Shown here piece by piece: positions 1-8,129 of a stretch of DNA of 36,885 bases (positions are counted from its first letter, which is position 1; the number at the start of each line of letters is the position of its first letter). Position numbers and translations under genes: made by a program. The notes under the pieces are model-generated. The model searched no databases. It was not told the origin of the DNA and worked only from the letters and a program-made list of their open reading frames with translations. Origin of the DNA: Gammaproteobacteria bacterium (GTDB lineage Bacteria > Pseudomonadota > Gammaproteobacteria > JACCYU01); contig JACCYU010000116.1 of NCBI GenBank assembly GCA_013696315.1, forward strand, positions 1 through 36,885. Reading direction: 5' to 3'.

Positions 1-1313
1 TCCATGCACATGCTGCGTGAACCCTTGATCAAGATAGTGCCATTGTTGTCAGCGCCGGCGCCTAGCGCATCGTGCAAGGCCTCGACTAACGCGGCGTGCG
101 AATCGAAGTGCGCCGCACCCGTGCCGAACGCATCGGCCGCGGCCTGACTTAGTGCGCCCAGCGCGAACAATCGCGCCACGCCCGCGTCGCGCGCCAGTTC
201 GCCCACCATCCGGTGCAGCGCTTCGCCGCTGGCGCCGAGTTCGGCCATATCGCCCAGCACCAACCAGTGCGCGCCCGGCTGCGCAACAAGCACCTCCAGC
301 GCCGCCGCGAACGAGCCGGGATTGGCGTTGTAGCTGTCGTCCAGCAGCCGCGCGCCGTGCATGCCGTCGCGCGGCACCAGACGGCCGCGAACCTGCGTGA
401 TCTTTTCTAGGCCCGTCCGGATCGATGCGAGGCTCGCGCCGGCGGCAATCGCCACCGCCGCGGCGGCCAGCGCGTTGCGGACGTTATGTCGGCCAGGCAG
501 CGATAGCCGGATTTTTATGTCGCCCGCGGGTGTGGTCACATGCAAGTCCTGCTCATCGATACTGCGCGCACTCACGTCAGCCTTAGCATCGAGGCCGAAC
601 GTCAGACACTTTCGCGCCCCCACCCGCGAACGCCAGTAATCCGCGTACGCATCATCGGCGTTGATCACAGCGGCGCCGTCGTCGCCGAGGCCAGCGAAGA
701 TTTCACCCTTGGCTCTGGCCACGCCCTCGATGCTGCCGAAGCCTTCCAGATGCGCGGCGGCGGCGTTAATGACCAGCGCGATATCGGGATCGATGATGGC
801 GGTCAGGACGGCGATCTCGCCCGGATGATTGGCGCCCATCTCCACCACCGCAAAGGCATGGTTCGGGCGCATCGACAGAAGGGTCAGCGGTACGCCAATG
901 TGATTGTTCAAATTTCCGCGGGTCGCCAGCACCTCGCCTTCTTGCTTAAGAATCGCGGCGATCATTTCCTTGACAGTGGTCTTGCCGTTGCTCCCCGTGA
1001 GGGCGACGACTGTCGCCTTAGACTGTCGGCGCCAAGCCGCCGAGAGACGCTGCAGGGCGGTGAGCGTGTCATCCACCACGATCCGCGGCAACGAGGTCCG
1101 CATTTCACACGCCACCAGCGCGCCGGCGGCCTGCGTCGGGTCCAGTTCCGCCACGAAGTCATGTCCGTCGAAGCGTGGCCCGGCGAGCGCCACGAACAGC
1201 TGCCCCGGCTGCAACGCACGGGTATCGGTCGTAACCGATGCGACCGCGGAGTCATCGCCGACCAATCGCCCCTGCGCGAGCCGCGCAATGTCGGAGAGTT
1301 GCAGCCAGCTCAT
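1..1313 (-). CDS. murF: UDP-N-acetylmuramoyl-tripeptide--D-alanyl-D-alanine ligase (MurF), 3' end outside window
   Basis: Cytoplasmic Mur ligase that adds D-Ala-D-Ala to the UDP-MurNAc-tripeptide, the last soluble step of peptidoglycan precursor synthesis. The minus-strand frame begins MSWLQLSDIARLAQGRL and runs open to the window edge, so the C-terminus is missing. About 437 residues are visible, close to the usual 450. The N-terminal substrate domain (TDTRALQPGQLFVAL) is followed by the ATP-binding P-loop TGSNGKTTVKEM, the NNHIGVPLT segment typical of MurF and the later DDSYNANP motif. The start is set by a 4-bp ATGA overlap with the end of murE, implying translational coupling. Identity is seen directly from the motifs and dcw context; only the missing 3' end is unknown. 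Confidence 0.96.
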   Translation of the reverse strand, partial: MSWLQLSDIARLAQGRLVGDDSAVASVTTDTRALQPGQLFVALAGPRFDGHDFVAELDPTQAAGALVACEMRTSLPRIVVDDTLTALQRLSAAWRRQSKATVVALTGSNGKTTVKEMIAAILKQEGEVLATRGNLNNHIGVPLTLLSMRPNHAFAVVEMGANHPGEIAVLTAIIDPDIALVINAAAAHLEGFGSIEGVARAKGEIFAGLGDDGAAVINADDAYADYWRSRVGARKCLTFGLDAKADVSARSIDEQDLHVTTPAGDIKIRLSLPGRHNVRNALAAAAVAIAAGASLASIRTGLEKITQVRGRLVPRDGMHGARLLDDSYNANPGSFAAALEVLVAQPGAHWLVLGDMAELGASGEALHRMVGELARDAGVARLFALGALSQAAADAFGTGAAHFDSHAALVEALHDALGAGADNNGTILIKGSRSMCM

Positions 1314-2821
1314 GCCGGGGGCTCGCCCAGCACCATCGCGACGGTCTGGCTGTCGCTGAACGGACGCTGCTCAACGCCGATGATCTGCACCTGTTCATGA
1401 CCCTTGCCGGCGACCAGCACGACGTCGCCTGCGCGCGCGGCTGCTACGGCGCCCGCGATCGCCTCGCTGCGGTCGTGGATCACGCGCACGGCGTCGGGCG
1501 CCGCAAAGCCAGTGAGAATATCGGCTGTGATACGCGCTGGCGGCTCGCCGCGCGGGTTGTCGTCCGTGACGATAATTGCGTCGGCATGCCGCTCCGCGAC
1601 CTGCGCCATCAGCGGTCGCTTGCCCGCATCGCGGTCACCGCCGCAACCGAATACACACCACAAGCGCCCGGCGCAGTGCTCGCGCAGAGCAGTGAGCGCG
1701 TGGGTCAGCGCGGCGGGGGTGTGTGCGTAGTCCACCACCACCAGCGGCTGGCCCACAGTGCCGCGGACTTCCATCCGGCCGGGCGCGCCTCGCGTTTGAT
1801 TAATCCGCGCAAGCGCCCGGGAGAGCGGCATATCCAGCGTGAGCAGCGCTGCCAGCGCGGCCAGCAGGTTGCTGACATTAAAGCGTCCCAGCAGCCGGCT
1901 TTCGATCATGCCGGTGCCCTGGGGCGTGCTTACGTTGAACGTCAGTCCGCCGCGCCTGGCCCTGATGCCGGTCGCGCGCACGCTGCGGTCGTCTGGCAGA
2001 GGCGATGCGCCGATACCGTAACCCATGGTGTTCACCGAAAGCGGCAGCGCGGCGGCCAGCGCAGCGCCGAACGCGTCATCGGTATTGAGTACCGCGTGGC
2101 GTAATCCGGGCATTGAAAACAGCCGCCGCTTGGCGGTCGCGTAGGCGCCGTGGTTCCGGTGGTAATCGAGATGGTCGCGCGTGAGATTGGTGAGGATTGC
2201 CATGTCCAGCGCCACCGCGTCAAGACGGTATTGCGCGAGCGCGTGCGAGGAGGCTTCCATAACCGTCGCGGCGGCGCCTTGCGCGCGCTGACACGCCAAC
2301 TCGGCGTGCAGTCTGAGCGCGTCCGGCGTGGTATGCGCGCCGGGCACGAGATGGCCGTACATGCCATAGCCCAAGGTACCGATGAGGCCACAACCGCGCC
2401 ACGGAGCATCCAGCGCCTGTGCCAGAAAGTGACTGACTGAAGTCTTGCCGTCGGTGCCGGTCACGGCGATTGCGGTCATGCCGCGTGAGGGATGTCCGAA
2501 GAAGCGATCGGCCACCATGCCCAGCCGCCGCGCCAGCTCGTCCACGGCGATCACGGGCACAGACGCCGGCGCCGGCGGCGCGATGCCAGGCGCCGGTTCC
2601 CAGACAACGGCGGCGGCGCCTTTGGCTAGCGCTTCATCCAGATACCGCAGGCCATGCGTGCGCGTTCCGGCCAGCGCCACGAACAGGTCGCCAGGCCTGA
2701 CATCCTGCGCGTGATTGCACAAACCCCGGATCGGCACGTTCTGCGCGGCTGGCACCGTGGCGACTCGATCCAGCAGAGCCACGAGCGGATAGCCGGGCTC
2801 TGATCGCTGCTCAGGCATCAT
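1310..2821 (-). CDS. murE: UDP-N-acetylmuramoyl-L-alanyl-D-glutamate--2,6-diaminopimelate ligase (MurE)
   Basis: Adds the third stem-peptide residue to UDP-MurNAc-dipeptide in the cytoplasm. The 503-residue product is of normal length. The P-loop TGTDGKTSVSHF lies near residues 121-132, the TNLTRDHLDYH segment near 211-221, and DNPR at about 421-424. DNPR is the family signature for meso-diaminopimelate rather than lysine, so the organism should have a Gram-negative type stem peptide. The frame is open upstream to 2974, but the ATG pair at 2821/2818 overlaps the ftsI stop and gives the normal N-terminus (MMPEQRSEPG). The 3' end overlaps murF by 4 bp. No anomalies are seen. Confidence 0.97.
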   Translation of the reverse strand: MMPEQRSEPGYPLVALLDRVATVPAAQNVPIRGLCNHAQDVRPGDLFVALAGTRTHGLRYLDEALAKGAAAVVWEPAPGIAPPAPASVPVIAVDELARRLGMVADRFFGHPSRGMTAIAVTGTDGKTSVSHFLAQALDAPWRGCGLIGTLGYGMYGHLVPGAHTTPDALRLHAELACQRAQGAAATVMEASSHALAQYRLDAVALDMAILTNLTRDHLDYHRNHGAYATAKRRLFSMPGLRHAVLNTDDAFGAALAAALPLSVNTMGYGIGASPLPDDRSVRATGIRARRGGLTFNVSTPQGTGMIESRLLGRFNVSNLLAALAALLTLDMPLSRALARINQTRGAPGRMEVRGTVGQPLVVVDYAHTPAALTHALTALREHCAGRLWCVFGCGGDRDAGKRPLMAQVAERHADAIIVTDDNPRGEPPARITADILTGFAAPDAVRVIHDRSEAIAGAVAAARAGDVVLVAGKGHEQVQIIGVEQRPFSDSQTVAMVLGEPPA

Positions 2822-4550
2822 TGGGCGTGATCCTCGGTGCCGGCGGTGTATGGGCCTGCAGATGTGGCAGGTCGTCCGGTCGCACGTCAAGCAGCCGCAG
2901 CGCGCCCGCCATGATGCGCGAGAACACCGGTGCGGCCACCTGACCACCGAAATAGGCGCCGTCGCCCGGCTCATCGATCACCACCACCGATACTAGCGCC
3001 GGCTCGCTGGCCGGCGCCATACCGGCGAAGATCGAAACATAGCGATCCCGCGCATAACCGCTCGCGATGGGCTTGTGCACGGTGCCGGTCTTGCCCGCGA
3101 TCCGGTACCCTTCGATGCTCGCCATCGGTGCGGTGCCGCCTACGCTGACCACGCCTTCCAGCATGCCGCGCAGACGCCGCGCGGTAGATACACTCATCGC
3201 GCGCTTCCGCGCCGTAATCTCGCGCGCGGCCGTGTACGAAATGTAGGGCAGCAGACCGTCGGCTGCGATGGCGGAGTAGGCGCGCGCGATCTGCAGCGGC
3301 GTGGTGGCAAGGCCGTAACCGAACGCCAACGTGGCGCGTTCAACATGGCCCCAACCCTGATAACTGCTCAGCGCGCCGGCCGCCTCGCCCGGAAAACCGG
3401 ACTCGGTCAATGCTCCGAAACCGACGCGCCGATAGCTTTCCCACAAGCTGGCGGGCGCCAGCGACAGCGCGATCTTGGTAGCGCCCACATTGCTGGATTT
3501 GCGGATCACGCCGGCCAGGCTCAGTGCGCCGTAATCGTGTTCATCCTGGATCGTGTGTCCACCCACCATATACCAGCCGGGCGATGTCTCGATCATCGTG
3601 TCCGTTCCATAACGGCCGCTCTGGATCGCCGCCGCGATCACGAACGGCTTGATCGTGGAACCAGGCTCCAGCACGTCGGTTACCGCCCGATTTCGGGTGC
3701 CCTCAGTGCTCAGGTTTTCGCGGTTATTGGGATTGAAAGAAGGCTGGTTGACCATCGCCAGCACCTCTCCGGTGCGCGGATCCAGCACCACAGCGGCGCC
3801 TGAGCGAGCGTGGTGCCGCGTCACGGCTGCCTTGAGTTCGCGATAGGCGAGATACTGGATACGACGGTCCAGGCTCAGGCGCAGATCCTTGCCCGGACTG
3901 GCGGCGCTGATCCGCTCCACATCTTCGACAATGCGGCCGAGGCGATCCTTGATGACGCGCTTGGCGCCGACTTCGGCGCGCAGCCAGTCGTCGAACGCAA
4001 GCTCCAGTCCTTCCTGGCCGGCATCGTCGACGTCCGTGAAGCCGAGCAGCTGCGAGGCGACCTCACCCATGGGGTAATACCGTCGGTATTCGCGCTGCAG
4101 ATTGATACCGGGGATGACGAGCGCCATTGCACGCGCCGCGATCTCCGGATCGACCCTGCGCTTGATGTAGACAAATTCACGCGTGGCGCGCGCGGCAAGC
4201 TCCCGCACGATCTCGGCGGCGTCGATGCCGAGCATGGCGGCGAGCTTCGGCAGCTGTTCCCGCGCGGCCAGCGTCTCGCGCGGATTGGCCCAGATGGAAT
4301 CGACCGGCGTGCTGATCGCAAGCGGCTCGCCGTGGCGGTCTAAGATCATGCCGCGGTGCGCGGGAATCGGCATCACCCGCAGATGGCGCGCATCGCCTTC
4401 GCCCAGCAGGAATTCGCGTTCCTGCAACTGCAAATACAGGGCGCGGCCGAGCAGCAGCACTACGCCAAGCCCCATCACGGCCAGCACCAGACAGCGTCGG
4501 CCGTTATAGCCGGGCATTTGCGCGGAGGGCCGGTAGCCGAGCGGATTCAT
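2811..4550 (-). CDS. ftsI: Peptidoglycan D,D-transpeptidase FtsI (penicillin-binding protein 3)
   Basis: Septal peptidoglycan transpeptidase of the divisome, anchored in the inner membrane with its catalytic domain in the periplasm. The 579-residue product has one N-terminal transmembrane helix at about 20-40, a pedestal/dimerisation domain, then the transpeptidase domain with all three class B PBP motifs: S298-T-I-K301, S352-S-N354 and K487-T-G489. The start at 4550 overlaps the ftsL stop (ATGA). An upstream in-frame ATG at 4670 would bury the gene in ftsL and is rejected. The end overlaps the murE start. Gene order and motifs leave little doubt. Confidence 0.97.
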   Translation of the reverse strand: MNPLGYRPSAQMPGYNGRRCLVLAVMGLGVVLLLGRALYLQLQEREFLLGEGDARHLRVMPIPAHRGMILDRHGEPLAISTPVDSIWANPRETLAAREQLPKLAAMLGIDAAEIVRELAARATREFVYIKRRVDPEIAARAMALVIPGINLQREYRRYYPMGEVASQLLGFTDVDDAGQEGLELAFDDWLRAEVGAKRVIKDRLGRIVEDVERISAASPGKDLRLSLDRRIQYLAYRELKAAVTRHHARSGAAVVLDPRTGEVLAMVNQPSFNPNNRENLSTEGTRNRAVTDVLEPGSTIKPFVIAAAIQSGRYGTDTMIETSPGWYMVGGHTIQDEHDYGALSLAGVIRKSSNVGATKIALSLAPASLWESYRRVGFGALTESGFPGEAAGALSSYQGWGHVERATLAFGYGLATTPLQIARAYSAIAADGLLPYISYTAAREITARKRAMSVSTARRLRGMLEGVVSVGGTAPMASIEGYRIAGKTGTVHKPIASGYARDRYVSIFAGMAPASEPALVSVVVIDEPGDGAYFGGQVAAPVFSRIMAGALRLLDVRPDDLPHLQAHTPPAPRITPNDA

Positions 4551-4816
4551 GGCTGCACCGTGACGATTGAATCGAACTCTGGCAACTGCATGCGCAGGCG
4601 TTGCGCGGCGATGTTCTCGATCCGGCCGTGCGCCGCCCAGGTGCTCTGTTCGAGCTGCAAACGCCCCCATTGCGCGCTCAATTCATCGCGCTGCGTCTGT
4701 AATGCCTGCAGCTCGATGAACAGCTTGCGGTTCTGGTGCTTGCTGTAAACCACGCCCAGTGCGCTGACTAGCACTGCCGCGAACAAAAGGCAGAGCCACG
4801 TCGCGCCCCATTTCAT
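4547..4816 (-). CDS. ftsL: Cell division protein FtsL
   Basis: Small bitopic divisome protein that works with FtsB and FtsQ to activate FtsWI. The 89-residue product starts MKWGATWLCLL. It has a short cytoplasmic stub, one transmembrane helix at about 5-24, then a coiled-coil-like stretch rich in Q, E, L and R (QNRKLFIELQALQTQRDEL) and a short periplasmic tail. The ATG at 4816 forms an ATGA overlap with the rsmH stop and is preferred over the upstream in-frame start at 4873, which would overlap rsmH by 61 bp. FtsL is poorly conserved in sequence, so the call rests on size, topology and position between rsmH and ftsI. Confidence 0.92.
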   Translation of the reverse strand: MKWGATWLCLLFAAVLVSALGVVYSKHQNRKLFIELQALQTQRDELSAQWGRLQLEQSTWAAHGRIENIAAQRLRMQLPEFDSIVTVQP

Positions 4817-5754
4817 GGCATGCGCTCGGCCACGCGCAGAACCGCGCTGCGCGAGCGCGGATTGCGCCTGCATTCTTCCGGCGAGGGCCGGATGACTTTG
4901 CCCAGTTTGCGCAGCATGCCCGCCGCCTGGCCGCCGGCGATGGGTAAACCGCGCGGACCTGCCGCGCCGCCGGCATGCTGACGGATGAAGCGCTTGACAA
5001 TCCGGTCTTCCAGCGAGTGAAAGCTGATCACCGCCAGACGGCCAAAAGCGGCCAGCACGGCGAGGCTGCTTAAAAGTGCCTCGCTCAGCTCGTCCAGTTC
5101 GCGATTGATGAAGATGCGGATGGCCTGGAAGCTGCGCGTCGCCGGGTGCTTGTGCCGTTCACGCGTGGGCGAGGCGGCGACGATGAGATCGGCCAACTGC
5201 GTGGTCGTTTCGATTGGCGTGACGCGGCGCGCATCAACGATCGCCCGCGCGATGCGGCGGGCAAACCGCTCCTCTCCATACACCTTGAGTACCTCGGCGA
5301 TTTCGGCCTCGCCCGCCTGCGCCAGCCAGCGTGCGGCGGTGAGTCCCCCGGTTGCGTCCATGCGCATGTCCAGCGGTCCACTCTTGCTAAAGCTGAATCC
5401 GCGCTCTGGATCGTTGAGCTGGGGCGAGGACACGCCGAGATCGAGCAGAATGCCGTTCACCTTGCCGGTCAGTCCCAGACGGTCGGTAAGCAGTCGCATC
5501 AACGCAAAGGATCCCTGCTCGATGGAAAAGCGCCGATCAGCGTCAAATGTCGTACGCACTGCCTGCACCGCCTGCGGATCCTTGTCCATACCAATGAGGC
5601 GGCCCGTATCATCCAGTTGATCGAGTATGGCGGCGCTGTGGCCGCCCCTTCCGCAGGTGCCGTCCAGGTAGACGCCGTCTGGCCTGATCGCGAGTGCGGC
5701 AAGCGCCTCTTCGAGAAGTACCGGTTGATGGGTTGATTCGCCGGTCGCGTGCAT
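4813..5754 (-). CDS. rsmH: 16S rRNA (cytosine(1402)-N(4))-methyltransferase RsmH
   Basis: S-adenosylmethionine-dependent methyltransferase (formerly MraW) acting on C1402 of 16S rRNA in the decoding centre. The 313-residue product carries the N-terminal HQPVLLEEAL signature near residue 10, the SAM-binding motif DGTCGRGGHSAAIL near 32-45, the LLDLGVSSPQ motif and the C-terminal ISFHSLEDRIVKRF motif typical of the family. It starts 9 bp after mraZ and ends in a 4-bp overlap with ftsL. The ribosome binding site is weak, which suggests coupling to mraZ translation. Normal length, no anomalies. Confidence 0.96.
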   Translation of the reverse strand: MHATGESTHQPVLLEEALAALAIRPDGVYLDGTCGRGGHSAAILDQLDDTGRLIGMDKDPQAVQAVRTTFDADRRFSIEQGSFALMRLLTDRLGLTGKVNGILLDLGVSSPQLNDPERGFSFSKSGPLDMRMDATGGLTAARWLAQAGEAEIAEVLKVYGEERFARRIARAIVDARRVTPIETTTQLADLIVAASPTRERHKHPATRSFQAIRIFINRELDELSEALLSSLAVLAAFGRLAVISFHSLEDRIVKRFIRQHAGGAAGPRGLPIAGGQAAGMLRKLGKVIRPSPEECRRNPRSRSAVLRVAERMP

Positions 5755-5763
5755 GCGTGCGAA

Positions 5764-6222
5764 TCAGAGCGGCAACGAGGCCAGAGCTGCGTTGAGTTCT
5801 TCGGACTCTCCACCCTTGAGCCAGGCATCGCGCTGCTCAGCCCAGGTGTCTTCGTTCCACAACTCGAATTTTTTGCCCAGACCAACCAGCGCCACGCGCT
5901 TCTCGAGCCTGGCAAACTGTCTTAGTGCGGGCGGCAGGCGCATGCGGCCCTGCGCGTCGAGTTCGAGTTCTTCGGAGTTCCCCATGAGATTGCGTAGCAG
6001 GCGTCGAACGTGCGGATCCAGGCCCGGCAGCCGGTTTAGTTCAAATTCAACTTCTTCCCAGGCGGGCATAGGGTAGAGGAGCAGGCAGCGATCACGATCA
6101 ACCGTGATCACCAGGCGACCGCCACAGGACGCCATGAGCTGTTCACGGTATTTGGCCGGCATGGCCATACGGCCTTTGGCATCGAGATTCAGGATGCTAG
6201 AGCCACGAAACAAGTTCGTCAT
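5764..6222 (-). CDS. mraZ: Transcriptional regulator MraZ
   Basis: First gene of the dcw cluster. MraZ is a ring-forming DNA-binding protein of the AbrB/MazE fold that represses its own operon through tandem TGGGN boxes. The 152-residue product begins MTNLFRGSSILNLDAKGRMA and contains two copies of the MraZ half: DAKGRMAMPAKYRE near the N-terminus and DAQGRMRLPPALRQFA in the second half. The duplicated DxxGR motif is the family hallmark. Matching boxes lie 19 bp upstream of the start codon, supporting autoregulation. The Shine-Dalgarno is not obvious; the G-run right before the ATG is too close. Confidence 0.95.
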   Translation of the reverse strand: MTNLFRGSSILNLDAKGRMAMPAKYREQLMASCGGRLVITVDRDRCLLLYPMPAWEEVEFELNRLPGLDPHVRRLLRNLMGNSEELELDAQGRMRLPPALRQFARLEKRVALVGLGKKFELWNEDTWAEQRDAWLKGGESEELNAALASLPL

Positions 6223-6240
6223 CCCCCATTATCAGATCCT

Positions 6241-6270
6241 AGCATCCCACTTCTCCCCACTTCCTCCCAC
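6241..6270 (-). promoter_or_regulatory. MraZ-binding boxes (three 10-bp direct repeats)
   Basis: Read on the minus strand, three consecutive decamers GTGGGAGGAA, GTGGGGAGAA and GTGGGATGCT lie end to end. Each carries a TGGGN core separated by 5 bp, the arrangement known for MraZ operators. They sit just downstream of the predicted -10 element and 19 bp before mraZ, so bound MraZ would block the dcw promoter. Confidence 0.88.
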
Positions 6271-6278
6271 GCGAAGCC

Positions 6279-6307
6279 ACTATATGTAGCACCACCTTGC
6301 ACGTCAA
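6279..6307 (-). promoter_or_regulatory. Predicted sigma70-type promoter of the dcw cluster
   Basis: On the minus strand a -35 element TTGACG (6302-6307) and a -10 element TATAGT (6279-6284) are separated by exactly 17 bp. Each matches consensus at 5 of 6 positions. The predicted start of transcription falls just before or within the MraZ boxes, about 50 bp upstream of mraZ. Confidence 0.78.
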
Positions 6308-6511
6308 GGAAAATCGACTGGGGCAACAGACCAGCGCGCGTATTCCGGGCATGAACGGCAGAGTGAATAAATAGACGCGGAATAACGCCATTGGTCAGCG
6401 AAGATAAATAAAGAACGTTGGATACAAACGACACAAAACAGAGGGTTTTACAACAGCTGGTGAATCACTACGCGCTACCAGATACGTCGCGTAACCATCG
6501 ACGGCAGAAGG
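6308..6511. other. Gene-free spacer between dcw promoter and rnpB
   Basis: About 200 bp, less GC-rich than its surroundings in places, with no convincing open frame on either strand. It holds the region downstream of rnpB. No hairpin with a T-run was found there, so I see no clear rnpB terminator. Confidence 0.4.
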
Positions 6512-6871
6512 GGAGCCGGCCGATAAGCCGGGTTCTGTCGTGGACAGTCATTCATCTGGGATGCGCGTCGCCGCACACCTCTAGCGACCTACCCGGGAGC
6601 TGTGCGGGCCGCACGCGGTAACGTGTACCTGCTCCCTATTTGGTCTTGCTCCAGGCGGGGTTTACCCTGCCACCGCTGTTGCCAGCGGCGCGGTGCGCTC
6701 TTACCGCACCTTTTCACCCTTACCGCGCGCCATTAAAGACGCGAGGCGGTATCTTTTCTGTGGCACTTTCCGTAGGCTCGCGCCTCCCAGGCGTTACCTG
6801 GCGCCTCGCCCTGCGGAGCCCGGACTTTCCTCTGCATTTACCTGCAATACAGCGACTGTCCGGCCGGCTCC
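6512..6871 (-). ncRNA. rnpB: RNase P RNA, bacterial class A
   Basis: Catalytic RNA of RNase P, which matures tRNA 5' ends. On the minus strand the 5' part carries the conserved GAGGAAAGTCCGGGCTCC. Downstream are the GGTAAGGGTGAAAAGGTGCG region, the near-universal core stretch GGTAAACCCCGCCTGGAGC, the AGACCAAATAGGGAGCAGG segment and the 3' ACAGAACCCGGCTTATCGG. The ends pair as an 11-bp P1 helix (GGAGCCGGCCG with CGGCCGGCTCC), which sets the borders to within a few bases. About 360 nt, the usual size. It lies between the suf operon and dcw, all on the same strand. Confidence 0.95.
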
Positions 6872-6947
6872 CGCGCATATCTTAACATGTGGACACGCCC
6901 AGCCCGCCGGCGCGCGGGAATACGTCGCTTGCACGTTGTAACAAAAA

Positions 6948-7268
6948 TCAATCCCACCGATCGTTGCGGACCTGCACCATGCCGTCCTCAACGCGCACCG
7001 GAAAAATCGCGACGGGTTCATACGCCGGGGCAGTCAAGGCTTCGCCGGTAGCGATATCGAAGCGCGCCCCGTGACGCGGGCATTCGATCTGGCAGCCGTC
7101 GATATCACCACCGGTCAGTACGCCGCCGTCGTGCGTGCAGACATCTTCTATCGCGTAGAACTCTCCGTCGCAGTTGATAACGGCAATTTCGACGTCGTCG
7201 ATATCGACAATCTCGTAGTCGCCGGGCGCCAACTCCTCGGCGCGCGCCACATCTACCCAATCAGCCAT
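6948..7268 (-). CDS. Rieske 2Fe-2S ferredoxin-like protein, last gene of the suf operon
   Basis: Small soluble electron carrier of 106 residues. Rieske cluster ligands are visible as C44-T-H46 (DVCTHDGG) and C63-P-R-H66 (ECPRHGARFD), the C-x-H and C-x2-H pattern of 2Fe-2S Rieske ferredoxins of the NirD/BphF type. It lies 16 bp downstream of sufT on the same strand, so it is probably co-transcribed with the SUF genes and may take part in cluster assembly or be a client. The electron partner cannot be read from the sequence. Confidence 0.9.
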   Translation of the reverse strand: MADWVDVARAEELAPGDYEIVDIDDVEIAVINCDGEFYAIEDVCTHDGGVLTGGDIDGCQIECPRHGARFDIATGEALTAPAYEPVAIFPVRVEDGMVQVRNDRWD

Positions 7269-7284
7269 CGCAACACTTGCACCG

Positions 7285-7662
7285 TCAAAACATATTGAGT
7301 TGCAGGCGCGCGGCCTCGGACATGCGGCTCATGTCCCAGGGCGGGTCCCACACCAGCTCCACGGCCGCGTCCGTCACGCCTTCGACTTCCCGCACCGCAG
7401 ACTCCACGGTGCCCGGAAATGTCTGTGCGACAGGACAACCCGGCGCCGTCAGGGTCATCTTGATGGACACCATGTTGTCCGCATCGATGTCAATCTCGTA
7501 AATCAAACCAAGATCGTAGATATTCACCGGGATCTCCGGGTCGTAGACATTGCGCAGCGCGCGTACGACCTCGTCTTCGAGCGCCCCATTGCCGGCCGTT
7601 GCGCTGCCCTTCGGTTGCTGGTGGGCGTGTGGTTGCGCCTCATCCATCTGTTCGTCACTCAT
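7285..7662 (-). CDS. sufT: SufT-like iron-sulfur assembly factor (DUF59/MIP18 family)
   Basis: Auxiliary Fe-S maturation protein. The 125-residue product has a hydrophilic N-terminal 28 residues, then the MIP18/DUF59 domain with YDPEIPVNIYDLGLIYEI, the TLTAPGCPVA loop holding the conserved cysteine, and the C-terminal VWDPPWDMSRMSEAARL. The ATG at 7662 is preceded by a GAGG-type site. A longer in-frame reading to 7938 would lie inside sufU and is rejected. It follows sufU by 17 bp. The family assists Fe-S maturation when iron demand is high; the exact step here is inferred. Confidence 0.92.
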   Translation of the reverse strand: MSDEQMDEAQPHAHQQPKGSATAGNGALEDEVVRALRNVYDPEIPVNIYDLGLIYEIDIDADNMVSIKMTLTAPGCPVAQTFPGTVESAVREVEGVTDAAVELVWDPPWDMSRMSEAARLQLNMF

Positions 7663-7679
7663 GTCATTAAACCTCGCAT

Positions 7680-8129
7680 CTATTCGGTCGAGACCCACTC
7701 TTCGCCTTCCAGCGCGGCATGCATCGTGTGCCACGACAAGGTCGCGCACTTCACGCGCGACGGATAAGCCTTGACCCCGGCGAGCACCGCGATTTTGCCG
7801 AGCGCCTCCAGGTCCGGCTGCTGGTCCTCTCTTGTCACCGCTTCGTGAAAGTCCTTGAAGAGCTGCTCGGCCTCGTCGATCTTCCTGCCTTTGAGCATCT
7901 GCGTCATTATCGACGCCGATGACACCGAGATAGCGCACCCTGAACCTTCGAAACTGACATCAATAACAGTATCGTTCTCGTCGACCTTCATGTACACGGT
8001 CAGCTTGTCGCCACACAGCGGATTGACGCCGACTGCCATACGATTGGCGTCCTGCATCCAGCGGAAATTGCGCGGATTCCTGTTGTGCTCGGCGATGACT
8101 TCCTGATAAAGCGCACGCAGATCAGCCAT
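7680..8129 (-). CDS. sufU: SUF system scaffold/sulfur-transfer protein SufU
   Basis: IscU-like protein that accepts sulfur from SufS. The 149-residue product has the three conserved cysteines: C39 (NPLCGD), C65 (GSGCAIS) and C128 (VKCATLSW). It also has the SufU-type insertion between the second and third cysteines that distinguishes it from IscU. Its ATG overlaps the sufS stop by one base (TAATG). SufS and SufU form the sulfur-mobilising pair. Presence of SufU rather than SufE/SufA fits the Gram-positive-like SUF layout that also occurs in some gammaproteobacteria. Confidence 0.94.
   Translation of the reverse strand: MADLRALYQEVIAEHNRNPRNFRWMQDANRMAVGVNPLCGDKLTVYMKVDENDTVIDVSFEGSGCAISVSSASIMTQMLKGRKIDEAEQLFKDFHEAVTREDQQPDLEALGKIAVLAGVKAYPSRVKCATLSWHTMHAALEGEEWVSTE

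Noticed and set aside
540-2104. Long plus-strand open frames opposite murF and murE
   Set aside because: They are antisense shadows in a GC-rich region, Arg/His/Ala-rich without recognisable motifs, and the minus strand encodes clear Mur ligases.
7663-7938. An N-terminal extension of SufT
   Set aside because: The extension lies fully within sufU in another frame, has no family similarity, and a good start exists at 7662.
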